This document shows, piece by piece, positions 17,958 through 26,993 of a DNA stretch of 64,000 bases. Both the position numbers and the translations under genes were made by a program. The DNA lies in contig NZ_OBQI01000001.1 in assembly GCF_900221005.1 (NCBI RefSeq), positions 558,001 through 622,000 of the forward strand. Reading direction: 5' to 3'. Within the stretch, counting starts at the first letter, position 1. Each line of letters begins with the position of its first letter. The stretch comes from Blastococcus aggregatus. GTDB lineage: Bacteria; Actinomycetota; Actinomycetes; Mycobacteriales; Geodermatophilaceae. The notes beneath the pieces were generated by a model, which did not search any database, was not told the origin of the DNA, and worked only from the letters and a program-made list of their open reading frames with translations.

Positions 17958-19634
17958 ATGGTGGCGGTGAACGATCGGCAGGAGCCGCCGGTGGCCGGCG
18001 ACGACCGGACCGGGATCGACGAGCGTGGCCCGGCGCGGGGGCGGCGCTCGCAGGTCGGGACCCGCCGCCCTGCCCTGCACCGCACGAGCGCTCTGGTCGC
18101 CGTCGCGGTGCTCCTGATCGCCGGAGCCCTGGCGTGGCTGGCGGCGCGGGTCACCCAGGACGCCAACCGGGATCTGCTCGACCGGCAGGTGGAGCAGGCC
18201 GCGACCGTCCTGAGCAGCGGGGTCGGCACCCTCCAGGTGCAACTAGGCGACGCCGCGCAGGTCGCCCTCGCCACCGCCGCCGCACCCGGACCGTTCCAGG
18301 GGTTCGCGGCCGCGCGGCTCACCGGCAACGAGTCCTTCGCCTCGCTGTCCTTGCTGCGCATCACCAACGGCCGGGTCGAGGTGCTGGCCACCGAGGGCGA
18401 GGAGCCCCGGCTGCCGGCCGGTGGGCTGGACGACCCGTTCTTCACCGGCCTGCAACCCGACGGGCAGCTGGCGGTGGCCGGCCTGCTGCCCGGCGAGCAG
18501 ACGCGGCTCGCCTTCGCGCTGATGCCTGCCGGGGACCCCACCGGGCTGGTCGTCTACGCCGAGTCGCGGGTCGACCCCGGCCCCCAGCCGGAGCCCGAGG
18601 CGCCGGAGGACGCACCGTTCGGTGGCCTTGACTTCGCCGTCTACCTCGGTGAGGGCACGGATCCGGCGAACCTGGTGCTGTCCACCGCACCGGCGCCCAT
18701 CCGCGGCGACACCGAGGTGGCGACCACGCCGTTCGGGAAGACCGTTCTCACCATCGTCGGCTCCGCCGAGTCACCGCTGACCGGCCGGCTGGCGACCGCG
18801 CTGCCGTGGATCGTCGCCGGTGCGGGGGCCGCCCTGGCGGTGGCCTTCGCCGCGGGTGTGGAGATCCTGTCCCGGCGGCGGGAGGTCGCCCAACGGCTGG
18901 CCGACGACAACGGGCGGCTCTACCGCCAGCAGCGGGGTATCGCCGGCACCCTGCAGCACTCGCTGCTGCCGGACCTGCCGGAACTGGACGGGCTCGAGGT
19001 GGCCGCCCGCTACGTCGCCGGCGTCGACGAGCTCGACGTCGGCGGCGACTGGTACGACGTGATCCCGCGCGGTCCTGGCTGCTGCGTGTTCGTCGTCGGC
19101 GACATCTCCGGCCGCGGGCTCCCGGCGGCCACCACGATGGCCTCGCTGCGGTTCGCGGTGCGCGCCTACCTCGCCGAGGGCCACGACATCGAGACGGTCA
19201 TGGCGCAGCTGAACGGGCTGCTGCAGATCGACACCGACCACCAGTTCGCCACCGTCCTGCTCGGGGAGCTGGACGTGTCGGCCGGGCGGCTCCGCGTGCT
19301 GTGCGCGGGGCACTTCCCTCCCCTGCTGGTGACCGACGGGCGCGCCGAGGCGATCGACTGCCCGATCGCGCCGCCGATCGGCGTCGGCCCTGCGCGGCTG
19401 AGGTCGGCCACGGAGGTTCGCGTGCACGGCCCGGCGACGTTGCTGGCATTCACCGACGGTCTGGTGGAACGCCGCGACGAGGTTCTCGACACCGGCCTGG
19501 ACCGGCTGCGCGAGACGGCCGCCCGTCATGCCGGCCGGCCGCTGGAGGATTTCGTCGATCAGCTGATGGAGGACCTGACGGGGACCGGCGCGAAGGATGA
19601 CACTGTGCTCATGGCGCTCCGATGGACGAGCTAG
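17958..19634 (+). CDS. Membrane-bound SpoIIE/RsbU-type PP2C phosphatase
   Basis: 558 residues from this ATG. A transmembrane helix at about 45-63 (ALVAVAVLLIAGALAWLAA) and another at about 279-300 bracket an extracytoplasmic sensor domain. The SpoIIE phosphatase domain follows from about 331: EVAARYVAGVDELDVGGDWYD, VVGDISGRGLPAATTMA, FTDGLVERR and KDDTVLMAL supply the metal-binding Asp residues. It should dephosphorylate the STAS protein encoded next, in response to an envelope signal. The start is uncertain: 17913 ATG and 17970 GTG are also possible. The stop overlaps the STAS start by 13 bp. Confidence 0.87.
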   Translation: MVAVNDRQEPPVAGDDRTGIDERGPARGRRSQVGTRRPALHRTSALVAVAVLLIAGALAWLAARVTQDANRDLLDRQVEQAATVLSSGVGTLQVQLGDAAQVALATAAAPGPFQGFAAARLTGNESFASLSLLRITNGRVEVLATEGEEPRLPAGGLDDPFFTGLQPDGQLAVAGLLPGEQTRLAFALMPAGDPTGLVVYAESRVDPGPQPEPEAPEDAPFGGLDFAVYLGEGTDPANLVLSTAPAPIRGDTEVATTPFGKTVLTIVGSAESPLTGRLATALPWIVAGAGAALAVAFAAGVEILSRRREVAQRLADDNGRLYRQQRGIAGTLQHSLLPDLPELDGLEVAARYVAGVDELDVGGDWYDVIPRGPGCCVFVVGDISGRGLPAATTMASLRFAVRAYLAEGHDIETVMAQLNGLLQIDTDHQFATVLLGELDVSAGRLRVLCAGHFPPLLVTDGRAEAIDCPIAPPIGVGPARLRSATEVRVHGPATLLAFTDGLVERRDEVLDTGLDRLRETAARHAGRPLEDFVDQLMEDLTGTGAKDDTVLMALRWTS

Positions 19635-19948
19635 CCGCCGAGCGCGCGCGGCTGGACGTGGCCGCCGCAGCCGACGGCACGCCGCTGCTGGTCCGGCTCG
19701 GCGGTGAGCTGGACCTCGCCGGGCTGCCCGACGTGCAGCCCGCGCTGGACCGGCTGCTGCGCCTGCCCCCTCAGCCGGTGCGCGTCGACGCCACCGAGCT
19801 GCGGTTCCTCGACTCGACCGGTCTCGCGGTGCTGATCCGGCTCGCCAACCACTTCGACCGGATCGAGCTGGTGCACACCACCCCGGCGGTGCGCCGCGTC
19901 GTGGCGGCGCTCGGTCTGGCGGACCACCTGGGCCTGGTCGGCGGCTGA
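19622..19948 (+). CDS. STAS-domain anti-sigma factor antagonist (RsbV-like)
   Basis: 108 residues. The STAS fold is visible in PLLVRLGGELDLAGLPDVQPAL and in VDATELRFLDSTGLAVLIRLA, where the Ser of DST is the usual phosphorylation site. Unphosphorylated antagonist binds the HATPase partner; phosphorylation releases it. It lies between the phosphatase and kinase genes and overlaps the former, so the three proteins almost certainly form one partner-switching module. Confidence 0.9.
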   Translation: MDELAAERARLDVAAAADGTPLLVRLGGELDLAGLPDVQPALDRLLRLPPQPVRVDATELRFLDSTGLAVLIRLANHFDRIELVHTTPAVRRVVAALGLADHLGLVGG

Positions 19949-19949
19949 C

Positions 19950-20372
19950 ATGCCCAGTCGCTCGTTCCCCGCCTATCCGGGGTCGGTGCCGGATGCCCGC
20001 CGCTACGTGGCCGACGCCCTCGCCGATCTCTCCGACCGGCCGCGGGAGACCGCGGAGCTGCTGGTCTCCGAGCTGGTCACCAACGCGGTCCGGCACGGCT
20101 CCGGCCCTCGCGTCGAGGTGTCGGTGGACGTCCTGCCCGGGGAGCGGATCTGCATCGGCGTCACCGACGACGGCGACGGCTACCCGGTGCAGCGCTCCCC
20201 TCGGGTCACCGACGAGCACGGGCGCGGTCTCCACCTGGTCGGCCTGCTCGCCGACCGGTGGGGTGTGCGCCGCACCTCCGGTGGCGATGCCAAGACCGTG
20301 TGGTTCGAGCTGGCCGTGACCCGGACCTCTGCAGGTTCGTCGCCCAGCGGCACCACGGTGGACGACGTCTGA
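19950..20372 (+). CDS. HATPase_c anti-sigma/serine kinase (RsbW-like)
   Basis: 140 residues with the GHKL boxes: N-box ELLVSELVTNAVRHG, G1 VTDDGDGYP, G2 HGRGLHLVG. It would phosphorylate the STAS protein and hold a sigma factor or another target when the antagonist is inactive. The ATG follows the STAS stop by 1 bp. No sigma-factor gene adjoins, so the target lies elsewhere or is not a sigma factor. A class I tRNA gene follows in opposite orientation 12 bp downstream. Confidence 0.9.
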   Translation: MPSRSFPAYPGSVPDARRYVADALADLSDRPRETAELLVSELVTNAVRHGSGPRVEVSVDVLPGERICIGVTDDGDGYPVQRSPRVTDEHGRGLHLVGLLADRWGVRRTSGGDAKTVWFELAVTRTSAGSSPSGTTVDDV

Positions 20373-20384
20373 CTCGTGGAACGG

Positions 20385-20458
20385 TGCCCCCGGTCGGGTT
20401 CGAACCGACGCTGGAACCCTTTTAAGGGGTCTGCCTCTGCCAGTTGGGCTACGGGGGC
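20385..20458 (-). tRNA. tRNA with anticodon UAA but class I structure (nominal tRNA-Leu)
   Basis: A complete 74-nt cloverleaf: a 7-bp acceptor stem (GCCCCCG/CGGGGGC), D arm with GG in the loop, a five-pair anticodon stem (GACCC/GGGTT, the outer pair G-U), loop CTTAAAA giving anticodon TAA, a variable loop of only 5 nt (CCAGC), a perfect T arm (GTCGG-TTCGAAC-CCGAC) and discriminator A. No CCA is encoded. Anticodon UAA pairs with UUA (leucine), yet bacterial tRNA-Leu normally has a long variable arm. Structure is certain; amino-acid identity is not. Confidence 0.85.
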
Positions 20459-20501
20459 GGACTGACTGCGATGCCTGGCAGCACGCTAGCGCCGCCGCCG
20501 G

Positions 20502-21287
20502 TCAGCCGTCGGAGCCGGCCAGCTCCGTCGCCCGGGTGAGGACGGCGTCGAGCATCGGCTCGGTGAGCTTCCCGGTGAAGGTGTTCTGCTGGCTCACGTG
20601 GTAGCTGCCCAGCACCGTGAGCGGCCCGCGCGACCCGGACAGCTGCACCTCGGCGCCGTGCCCGAACACCGGCCGGGGCCGCGGGATCGCGTAACCCGCG
20701 GCGGCGAGCACCGGCCACAGCGCCGTCCAGCCGAACCCACCGAGCACCACGACCACCCGCAGCCGCGGCAGGAGGTCCAGCTCGCGGGCCAGCCACGGCG
20801 AGCAGGTGTCCCGCTCCGCCGGGGTGGGCGCGTTGGCCGGCGGAGCGCAGCGCACCGCGGCGGCGACGCGCACGTCGGTGAGCTCGAGGCCGTCACCGAC
20901 GTGCGTGGACGTCGGCTGGTTCGCCAGCCCCGCCCGCCACAGGGCGGCGAAGATCCAGTCGCCGCTGCGGTCGCCGGTGAACACCCGGCCGGTGCGGTTC
21001 CCGCCGTGCGCCGCCGGGGCCAGGCCGACGACGGCGATGCGCGCGTCGGCCGGCCCGAGCCCGGGCACCGGCCGGCCCCAGTACTCCTCGTGCCGGAACG
21101 ACGCCCGCTTCACCTCGGCGACCTCCTCGCGCCAGGCCACCAGCCGCGGGCAGGCGGAGCAGCCGGAGATCCGCTGGTCGAGCACGGTGAGCTCGCGGGT
21201 GGCCCGCGCCGCCCGGACCACCCCTGCGGGAGTGCGCGTGACCGGGAACCGGGCCTCGTCGTCGGAGAGCACGGCCCAGTGCACCAC
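20502..21287 (-). CDS. Family 5 uracil-DNA glycosylase (UdgB-like)
   Basis: 261 residues. Iron-sulfur cluster cysteines are in SGCSACPRL, AVRCAPPANAPT and RDTCSPWL. Motif A reads VVGLAPAAHGGNRTGRVFTGD, and motif B is GSYHVSQQNTFTGKLTEPML. The A-rather-than-D/N residue after GLAP marks family 5 (UdgB), which removes uracil, hypoxanthine and other deaminated bases in high-GC organisms. The GTG at 21287 is followed by a second GTG codon; either may be used. Divergent from the acyltransferase gene. Confidence 0.92.
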   Translation of the reverse strand: MVHWAVLSDDEARFPVTRTPAGVVRAARATRELTVLDQRISGCSACPRLVAWREEVAEVKRASFRHEEYWGRPVPGLGPADARIAVVGLAPAAHGGNRTGRVFTGDRSGDWIFAALWRAGLANQPTSTHVGDGLELTDVRVAAAVRCAPPANAPTPAERDTCSPWLARELDLLPRLRVVVVLGGFGWTALWPVLAAAGYAIPRPRPVFGHGAEVQLSGSRGPLTVLGSYHVSQQNTFTGKLTEPMLDAVLTRATELAGSDG

Positions 21288-21438
21288 CCCCGCGGCGGGC
21301 GCGTTCCGGAGGGGCCGGACGAACCTCCGGGAAGTCCCTCGTCGGAGGGGTCCGCCCCGGTCCGGCAGTCCCTATCCTCGTGCAGGTCAGCGATCCGCCA
21401 CACGGCAGGAGCCGCCGTCCGGAGAAGGGTGTGGCTCG

Positions 21439-22644
21439 ATGAGCACGACGGTGGTTCCCCCCGACAGCGGAGTGCAGGACGGCGTCGGCACGGACGCGGC
21501 GGCCCCGGCCGGACCGCGGGAGGTCGTCGTCTCCGCGCACGACGAGTTCGACGCCCTGGCACAGGCATGGGACGACCTCTGGCGACGCAACCCGGCCGCC
21601 ACCGCGTTCCAGTCCCACGCGTGGAGCAGCGCCTGGGCCCGCGCGTACGTCCCGGCCGGACAGCTGGCCACGGTCACCGTGTGGGACGGGGACACCCTCG
21701 TCGCCGCGGCGCCGCTGCACCGGACCCGCCGCGGACCGGTGCGGGTGCTGGCTCCTCTCGGCGGCCCGCTGAGCGACTCCACCGACGTCCTGCTGGATCC
21801 GCAGGTGCCCGACGCCGGGCCCCGGCTCGCCCGCGCGCTCGCGCGGGTCCCCGGCTGGCGCGTCCTGGACCTGCCGGAGGTGCTGCCGGGTTCCGCGGCC
21901 GAGGACTGGGCACGGAGCTGGCCGGGCCGGCTCCGGCGGGTCCCCTCCTCGCTCAACCTCCAGCTCCCGGTGCTCCCGCAGGCCGATCTCCTCGCGCGGC
22001 TCCCGTCGCGGACCGCCGGCACCCTGCGCCGCAAGCTCAAGAAGGTCGACAAGCTGGGCATCGACCGGATCGAGCTCGCCCGGGCCGACGTCCCGGACGC
22101 CGTCGACGAACTGCTCCGCCTGCACGAGGCCCAGTGGGCCGGCCGGCGGGGCAATCCCGAGCACCTCACCGAGCGGTTCCGGACCTTCCTCGTCGAGGCG
22201 GTCGGAGCGATGGTCGACCGCGGTCAGGCCGTGGTCGTCGAGTACCGCCTCGACGGCCGGGTGATGGCGAGCGAGGTGGACCTGGTCGGGCACCGGCAGC
22301 TGGCCTACTACCTCGCGGGCATCGACCCGGACCTGCGCGAGCACCTCGACACCTCGGTGCTCCTGGTCGGTGGTGCCCTCGCGCTCGCCGAGCGGCTGGA
22401 GCTGCCCGAGTACTCGTTCCTCCGCGGCGACGAGGACTACAAGCTCCGGTGGCGCCCGGACCACGTGACGGCGGAGCGGATCCTGCTCGCACGCCCGGGG
22501 CTCCTCGGTTCGGCCGGCTACGTCCCCGCGACGGCGGTGACCTCGGCCGTGCTGACCCTCGCCCGGCGAACCCTGGACGGCCGGGCGCGCGAGTTCGCCC
22601 GATCCGTCATGCACCGGGTCCGGCAGATCAGGGCGAGCCGCTAG
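21439..22644 (+). CDS. CelD/BcsL-like GNAT acyltransferase (FemAB-type fold)
   Basis: 401 residues. The N-terminal half reads ALAQAWDDLWRRNPAATAFQSHAW, typical of Acetyltransf_6 (CelD-like) proteins. The C-terminal GNAT domain includes VDRGQAVVVEYRLDGRVMAS, YYLAGIDPDLREHLDTSVLL and YSFLRGDEDYKLRWRPD. These proteins are usually tied to exopolysaccharide or cell-wall modification; here the main polysaccharide island is 10 kb away. ATG at 21439 with GGAGAAGGG upstream. A TATCCT -10 (21373-21378) would give a leader of about 55 nt. Confidence 0.85.
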   Translation: MSTTVVPPDSGVQDGVGTDAAAPAGPREVVVSAHDEFDALAQAWDDLWRRNPAATAFQSHAWSSAWARAYVPAGQLATVTVWDGDTLVAAAPLHRTRRGPVRVLAPLGGPLSDSTDVLLDPQVPDAGPRLARALARVPGWRVLDLPEVLPGSAAEDWARSWPGRLRRVPSSLNLQLPVLPQADLLARLPSRTAGTLRRKLKKVDKLGIDRIELARADVPDAVDELLRLHEAQWAGRRGNPEHLTERFRTFLVEAVGAMVDRGQAVVVEYRLDGRVMASEVDLVGHRQLAYYLAGIDPDLREHLDTSVLLVGGALALAERLELPEYSFLRGDEDYKLRWRPDHVTAERILLARPGLLGSAGYVPATAVTSAVLTLARRTLDGRAREFARSVMHRVRQIRASR

Positions 22645-23609
22645 CCGACCGGGTCGGGCCGGCCGCGCGCGAGCCGCAGGGCGATGCCGTCGAGGATGTC
22701 GTGCTCGCTGACGACGACCTCGTCCAGGCCGAACTCGTCCATGATCACCCGCAGGATGAGCGCGCCGGCGCCGATGACGTCGACCCGTCCGGGGTGCATG
22801 ACGGGGAGCGCCGCTCGCTGCGTCCGCGGCATCGCCAGCAGCGACTCGCTCACCCGGCGTACGTCGGCGACGGCGATGCGGGAGCCGTGGATGGTCTCCG
22901 GGTCGTAGGCGGGCAGGTCCAGGGCCAGGGCCGCGACGGTGGTCACCGAGCCGGCCAGCCCGACCAGGCTCGCCGCCGCGGCGACCGGCACCTCCGCGGT
23001 GACCAGCGCCAGCGCCGCGCGGATGTCGGCGACGGTGGCCTGCACCTCGGCGTCGGTCGGCGGATCGCCCGCCAGCCGCCGCTCGGTCAGCCGCACGCAG
23101 CCGATGTCGACCGAGCGGGCCGCCCGCAGCCCCGACGCGTCGCCGAGCACGAACTCCGTCGACCCGCCGCCGATGTCGACCACGAGGAACGGGGCCTCCG
23201 GCGCGGCCGAACCGTGCGCCGCCGCGGCGGTCTCCAGGGACGCCGTCGCGCCCAGGAAGGAGAGCTCGGCCTCCTCCCGGCCCGGGACGACGTCGGGCAG
23301 CCGACCCAGCGTGGTCAGCACCATCTGCTCGAACTCGGCCCGGTTCGCGGCGTCCCGGGTGGCGCTGGTCGCGACCATGCGGACGTCCTCGGCACCCAGC
23401 TCGCGTGCGGTCGCCGCGTACTCGGCCAGCACGACGCGGGTGCGCTCGATCGCGTCCGCGGCCAGCCGGCCGGTGGCGTCGACGCCCTGCCCGAGCCGGA
23501 CGACCTCCATCCGGCGGACCAGGTCGGTCGCGCCGCCCGTGGACGGCACGTCGGCGACGAGCAGCCGGATGGAGTTGGTCCCGCAGTCGATCGCGGCGAC
23601 CCGCGTCAC
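22641..23609 (-). CDS. ppx: Ppx/GppA exopolyphosphatase
   Basis: 322 residues, the short actinobacterial form without the C-terminal HD region. The ASKHA phosphate motifs are RVAAIDCGTNSIRLLVAD at the N-terminus and PFLVVDIGGGSTEFVLGD near residue 140. It hydrolyses polyphosphate and/or pppGpp; which one is not decidable here. The GTG start overlaps the DUF501 stop (GTGA). Last gene of the eno / FtsB-like / DUF501 / ppx run. Confidence 0.93.
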   Translation of the reverse strand: MTRVAAIDCGTNSIRLLVADVPSTGGATDLVRRMEVVRLGQGVDATGRLAADAIERTRVVLAEYAATARELGAEDVRMVATSATRDAANRAEFEQMVLTTLGRLPDVVPGREEAELSFLGATASLETAAAAHGSAAPEAPFLVVDIGGGSTEFVLGDASGLRAARSVDIGCVRLTERRLAGDPPTDAEVQATVADIRAALALVTAEVPVAAAASLVGLAGSVTTVAALALDLPAYDPETIHGSRIAVADVRRVSESLLAMPRTQRAALPVMHPGRVDVIGAGALILRVIMDEFGLDEVVVSEHDILDGIALRLARGRPDPVG

Positions 23610-24115
23610 GCGGTCTCCCCCGGCCCCTCGGGGAGTGCGCAGGGGCCCTTCGCCCACCACTCCCCCATCTCCTCCACCGCGCGGTCGCCGATCGGGTTGA
23701 CGCCCGGCCCGGCGGCCAGCGCGTGCCCGGCCAGCGCGTGCAGGCACTTGACCCGGTCGGGCATCCCGCCGGCGGTGGCGCGGGTGGGCAGCACGTCCTT
23801 GGCGTCCCGCTCGGCCAGGTAGGCCTCGTGCGCGGCGCGGTAGGCAGCGGCCAGCTCCGGGTCGGTGCCCAGCTCGTCCTGCCACTCGCGCATGCGGCCG
23901 GCCGACTCCAGCCGGCTGGCCGCGGCCGACGCCCGCGGGCAGGTCAGGTAGTACAGCGTCGGGAACGGCGTGCCGTCCTCGAGCCGGGGTGCGGTCTCCA
24001 CGACGTCGGGCTGGCCGCAGGGGCAGCGGTGCGCGACCCCCTCGAGCGCACGGGGTGCCCGGCCCAGCTGCCGCTCGACGACGTCGCGGTCGGCCGGGGT
24101 GATCTGCTCGCTCAC
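23606..24115 (-). CDS. DUF501 family protein
   Basis: 169 residues. Cysteines in HRCPCGQPDVVET, YYLTCPRASAAASRLESAG and RVKCLHALAGHALA form the conserved DUF501 pattern and may bind a metal. The gene is nearly always placed between ftsB/divIC and ppx in actinobacteria, as here, but has no known activity. The GTG at 24115 overlaps the preceding stop by 4 bp; a longer frame to 24181 is less convincing. Confidence 0.9.
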   Translation of the reverse strand: MSEQITPADRDVVERQLGRAPRALEGVAHRCPCGQPDVVETAPRLEDGTPFPTLYYLTCPRASAAASRLESAGRMREWQDELGTDPELAAAYRAAHEAYLAERDAKDVLPTRATAGGMPDRVKCLHALAGHALAAGPGVNPIGDRAVEEMGEWWAKGPCALPEGPGETA

Positions 24116-24711
24116 TCCTGCGGCTCCTCGGGCAGGTCGCCGTCGGCCCGGGCGACCGACTCCATCAGTCCGTCGAACCACGGCTGCGGCTCGGGAGGCG
24201 CGGCCACCTCGTCCAGCGTGCCGGCGTCGCCCTCGACCGCCTCGCCGTCGACGACGACGACGAGCCGGTCACCGGGCAGCACGTAGGTGAGCCGCTCCCG
24301 CGCCTGGCGCTGGGTCCAGGACGGATCGCCCTGCCGCTCCAGCTGCGCCTCGAGCTCGGCGGCCCGCCGGTCGAGCTCCTGGCCCTGGGCGCCGAGCTCG
24401 GCCAGCTCCTGCTGACCGGCCAGGTACTGGCGGAACGGGCCGGCCAGGGTGAGGGCGAGCAGCAGGACCAGCCCGATGAGCAGCACCGCCCGCCCGGTGA
24501 GCAGCGGCCGACGGCGGCCGGCCGGGGCGGCCGTCGTCCGGGTGGGCCGGCGCGCGGCGCGCCGCTCCCCCGGCCGGCGGGTGGGGTGCGGCGTCCCCGA
24601 CCGCAGCCCGGTGCGCACCGGACGGGTCGTGTGGACCCGTGGCACGCGACCGGTGCTGCGGGAGCCGGACGGCGGGGTGTTGCCGCCGCGCCGGCCGCGG
24701 ACGCTGCTCAT
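24112..24711 (-). CDS. FtsB/DivIC-family septum formation initiator
   Basis: 199 residues. A long basic, Pro/Arg-rich cytoplasmic N-terminus precedes one transmembrane helix (LLTGRAVLLIGLVLLLALTL, about residues 69-88), then a coiled coil (QQELAELGAQGQELDRRAAELEA) and the family's ARERLTYVLPGDRLVVV segment. It is expected to join FtsL and FtsQ at the division septum. I chose the ATG at 24711, just after the eno stop; no strong ribosome site is visible. The extended basic tail is typical of actinobacterial homologues. Confidence 0.87.
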   Translation of the reverse strand: MSSVRGRRGGNTPPSGSRSTGRVPRVHTTRPVRTGLRSGTPHPTRRPGERRAARRPTRTTAAPAGRRRPLLTGRAVLLIGLVLLLALTLAGPFRQYLAGQQELAELGAQGQELDRRAAELEAQLERQGDPSWTQRQARERLTYVLPGDRLVVVVDGEAVEGDAGTLDEVAAPPEPQPWFDGLMESVARADGDLPEEPQE

Positions 24712-24721
24712 GGGCGGGAGG

Positions 24722-26071
<1,350 letters not shown>

Positions 26072-26989
26072 TCAGCGTCCCGCGGTCCGCTGCTCGGCCG
26101 CGGCGTCGAGCTCGCCGGCGTACCGCCGCACCGCCTCGCGCAGCGCGTCCTCGACGTCCCAGCCGCGCGCCTGCGCCGCCGCCACCACCCCGAGCAGCCG
26201 CTCGCCCAGCTCCTCGGGGCTGCGATCGGGGAGCTCGGCCGGTTCCGGCGTGGGCAGTCCGGCCCGCCCGGCCCGTCGGACCAGCGCGGCGCCCCACGAG
26301 CTCGCGGGCTGCGAGCGCGAGACGCCCTCGGTGGGCGAGCGGCGCTGCTTCTCCTGCTGCTTGATCTGGTCCCAGCCCGCCTCGACCTGCTCGACGTCAC
26401 GGGGGCCCGCGTCGCCGAACACGTGCGGGTGCCGGCGGACCAGCTTGTCCACCAGATCCCCGGCGACGGCGTCCACGTCGAACCCGCGGTCCGGCCCCGC
26501 CTCCGCGGCGACCCGGGCGTGGAAGACCACCTGCAGCAGCACGTCGCCGAGCTCCTCGCGCATGGCGACCGGGTCGTCGTCGACGATCGCGTCGTAGGCC
26601 TCGTGCGCCTCCTCGAGCAGGTAGCCGCGCAGCGAGGCGTGCGTCTGCTCGGCGTCCCAGGGACAGCCGCCGGGCGAGCGCAGCCGGTCCATCACGCGGA
26701 CGACGTCCAGCAGCCGGGCGCCGGCCGGCTCGGGCGCGCCGCGGACCACCTCGGCCCCGGGCACGGCGGCGGCGTCGCCGGTCAGCAGGACGACCGCGTC
26801 CGGCCGGGCCTGCGCGGCGGCGCCGTCGGGGACGTCGTCGACGTGCCAGCCGGCCGCGCGCAGCGCCTCCGCGGTGCCCTCGGCCTCGGGCAGCGCGACG
26901 ACCGGGCGGCCGGCCAGTGCCTGCCAGGCCTCCGGACCCAGCAGGCCGGGGAGGCGGGGGCTGACGACGACGACGAGGGCGACGGGCAC
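26072..26989 (-). CDS. mazG: Nucleoside triphosphate pyrophosphohydrolase MazG
   Basis: 305 residues. The MazG core begins at about residue 93 (RLLDVVRVMDRLRSPGGCPWD), with Mg-binding motifs YLLEEAHEAYDAI and EELGDVLLQVVFHARV. The N-terminal about 90 residues (VALVVVVSPRLPGLL to AEVVRG) are a weak alpha/beta extension also found in mycobacterial MazG. The enzyme removes aberrant (d)NTPs. The C-terminal repeat of the MazG motif is degenerate, as in other actinobacteria. The GTG start lies 4 bp after the SurA-like gene. Confidence 0.94.
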   Translation of the reverse strand: MPVALVVVVSPRLPGLLGPEAWQALAGRPVVALPEAEGTAEALRAAGWHVDDVPDGAAAQARPDAVVLLTGDAAAVPGAEVVRGAPEPAGARLLDVVRVMDRLRSPGGCPWDAEQTHASLRGYLLEEAHEAYDAIVDDDPVAMREELGDVLLQVVFHARVAAEAGPDRGFDVDAVAGDLVDKLVRRHPHVFGDAGPRDVEQVEAGWDQIKQQEKQRRSPTEGVSRSQPASSWGAALVRRAGRAGLPTPEPAELPDRSPEELGERLLGVVAAAQARGWDVEDALREAVRRYAGELDAAAEQRTAGR

Positions 26990-26993
26990 CGGC

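Noticed and set aside
20385..20458. Reading the odd tRNA as tRNA-Lys or as an ordinary class II tRNA-Leu
   Set aside because: The anticodon stem only pairs with loop CTTAAAA, fixing UAA; there is no room for a long variable arm, because acceptor and T stems close perfectly in 74 nt.
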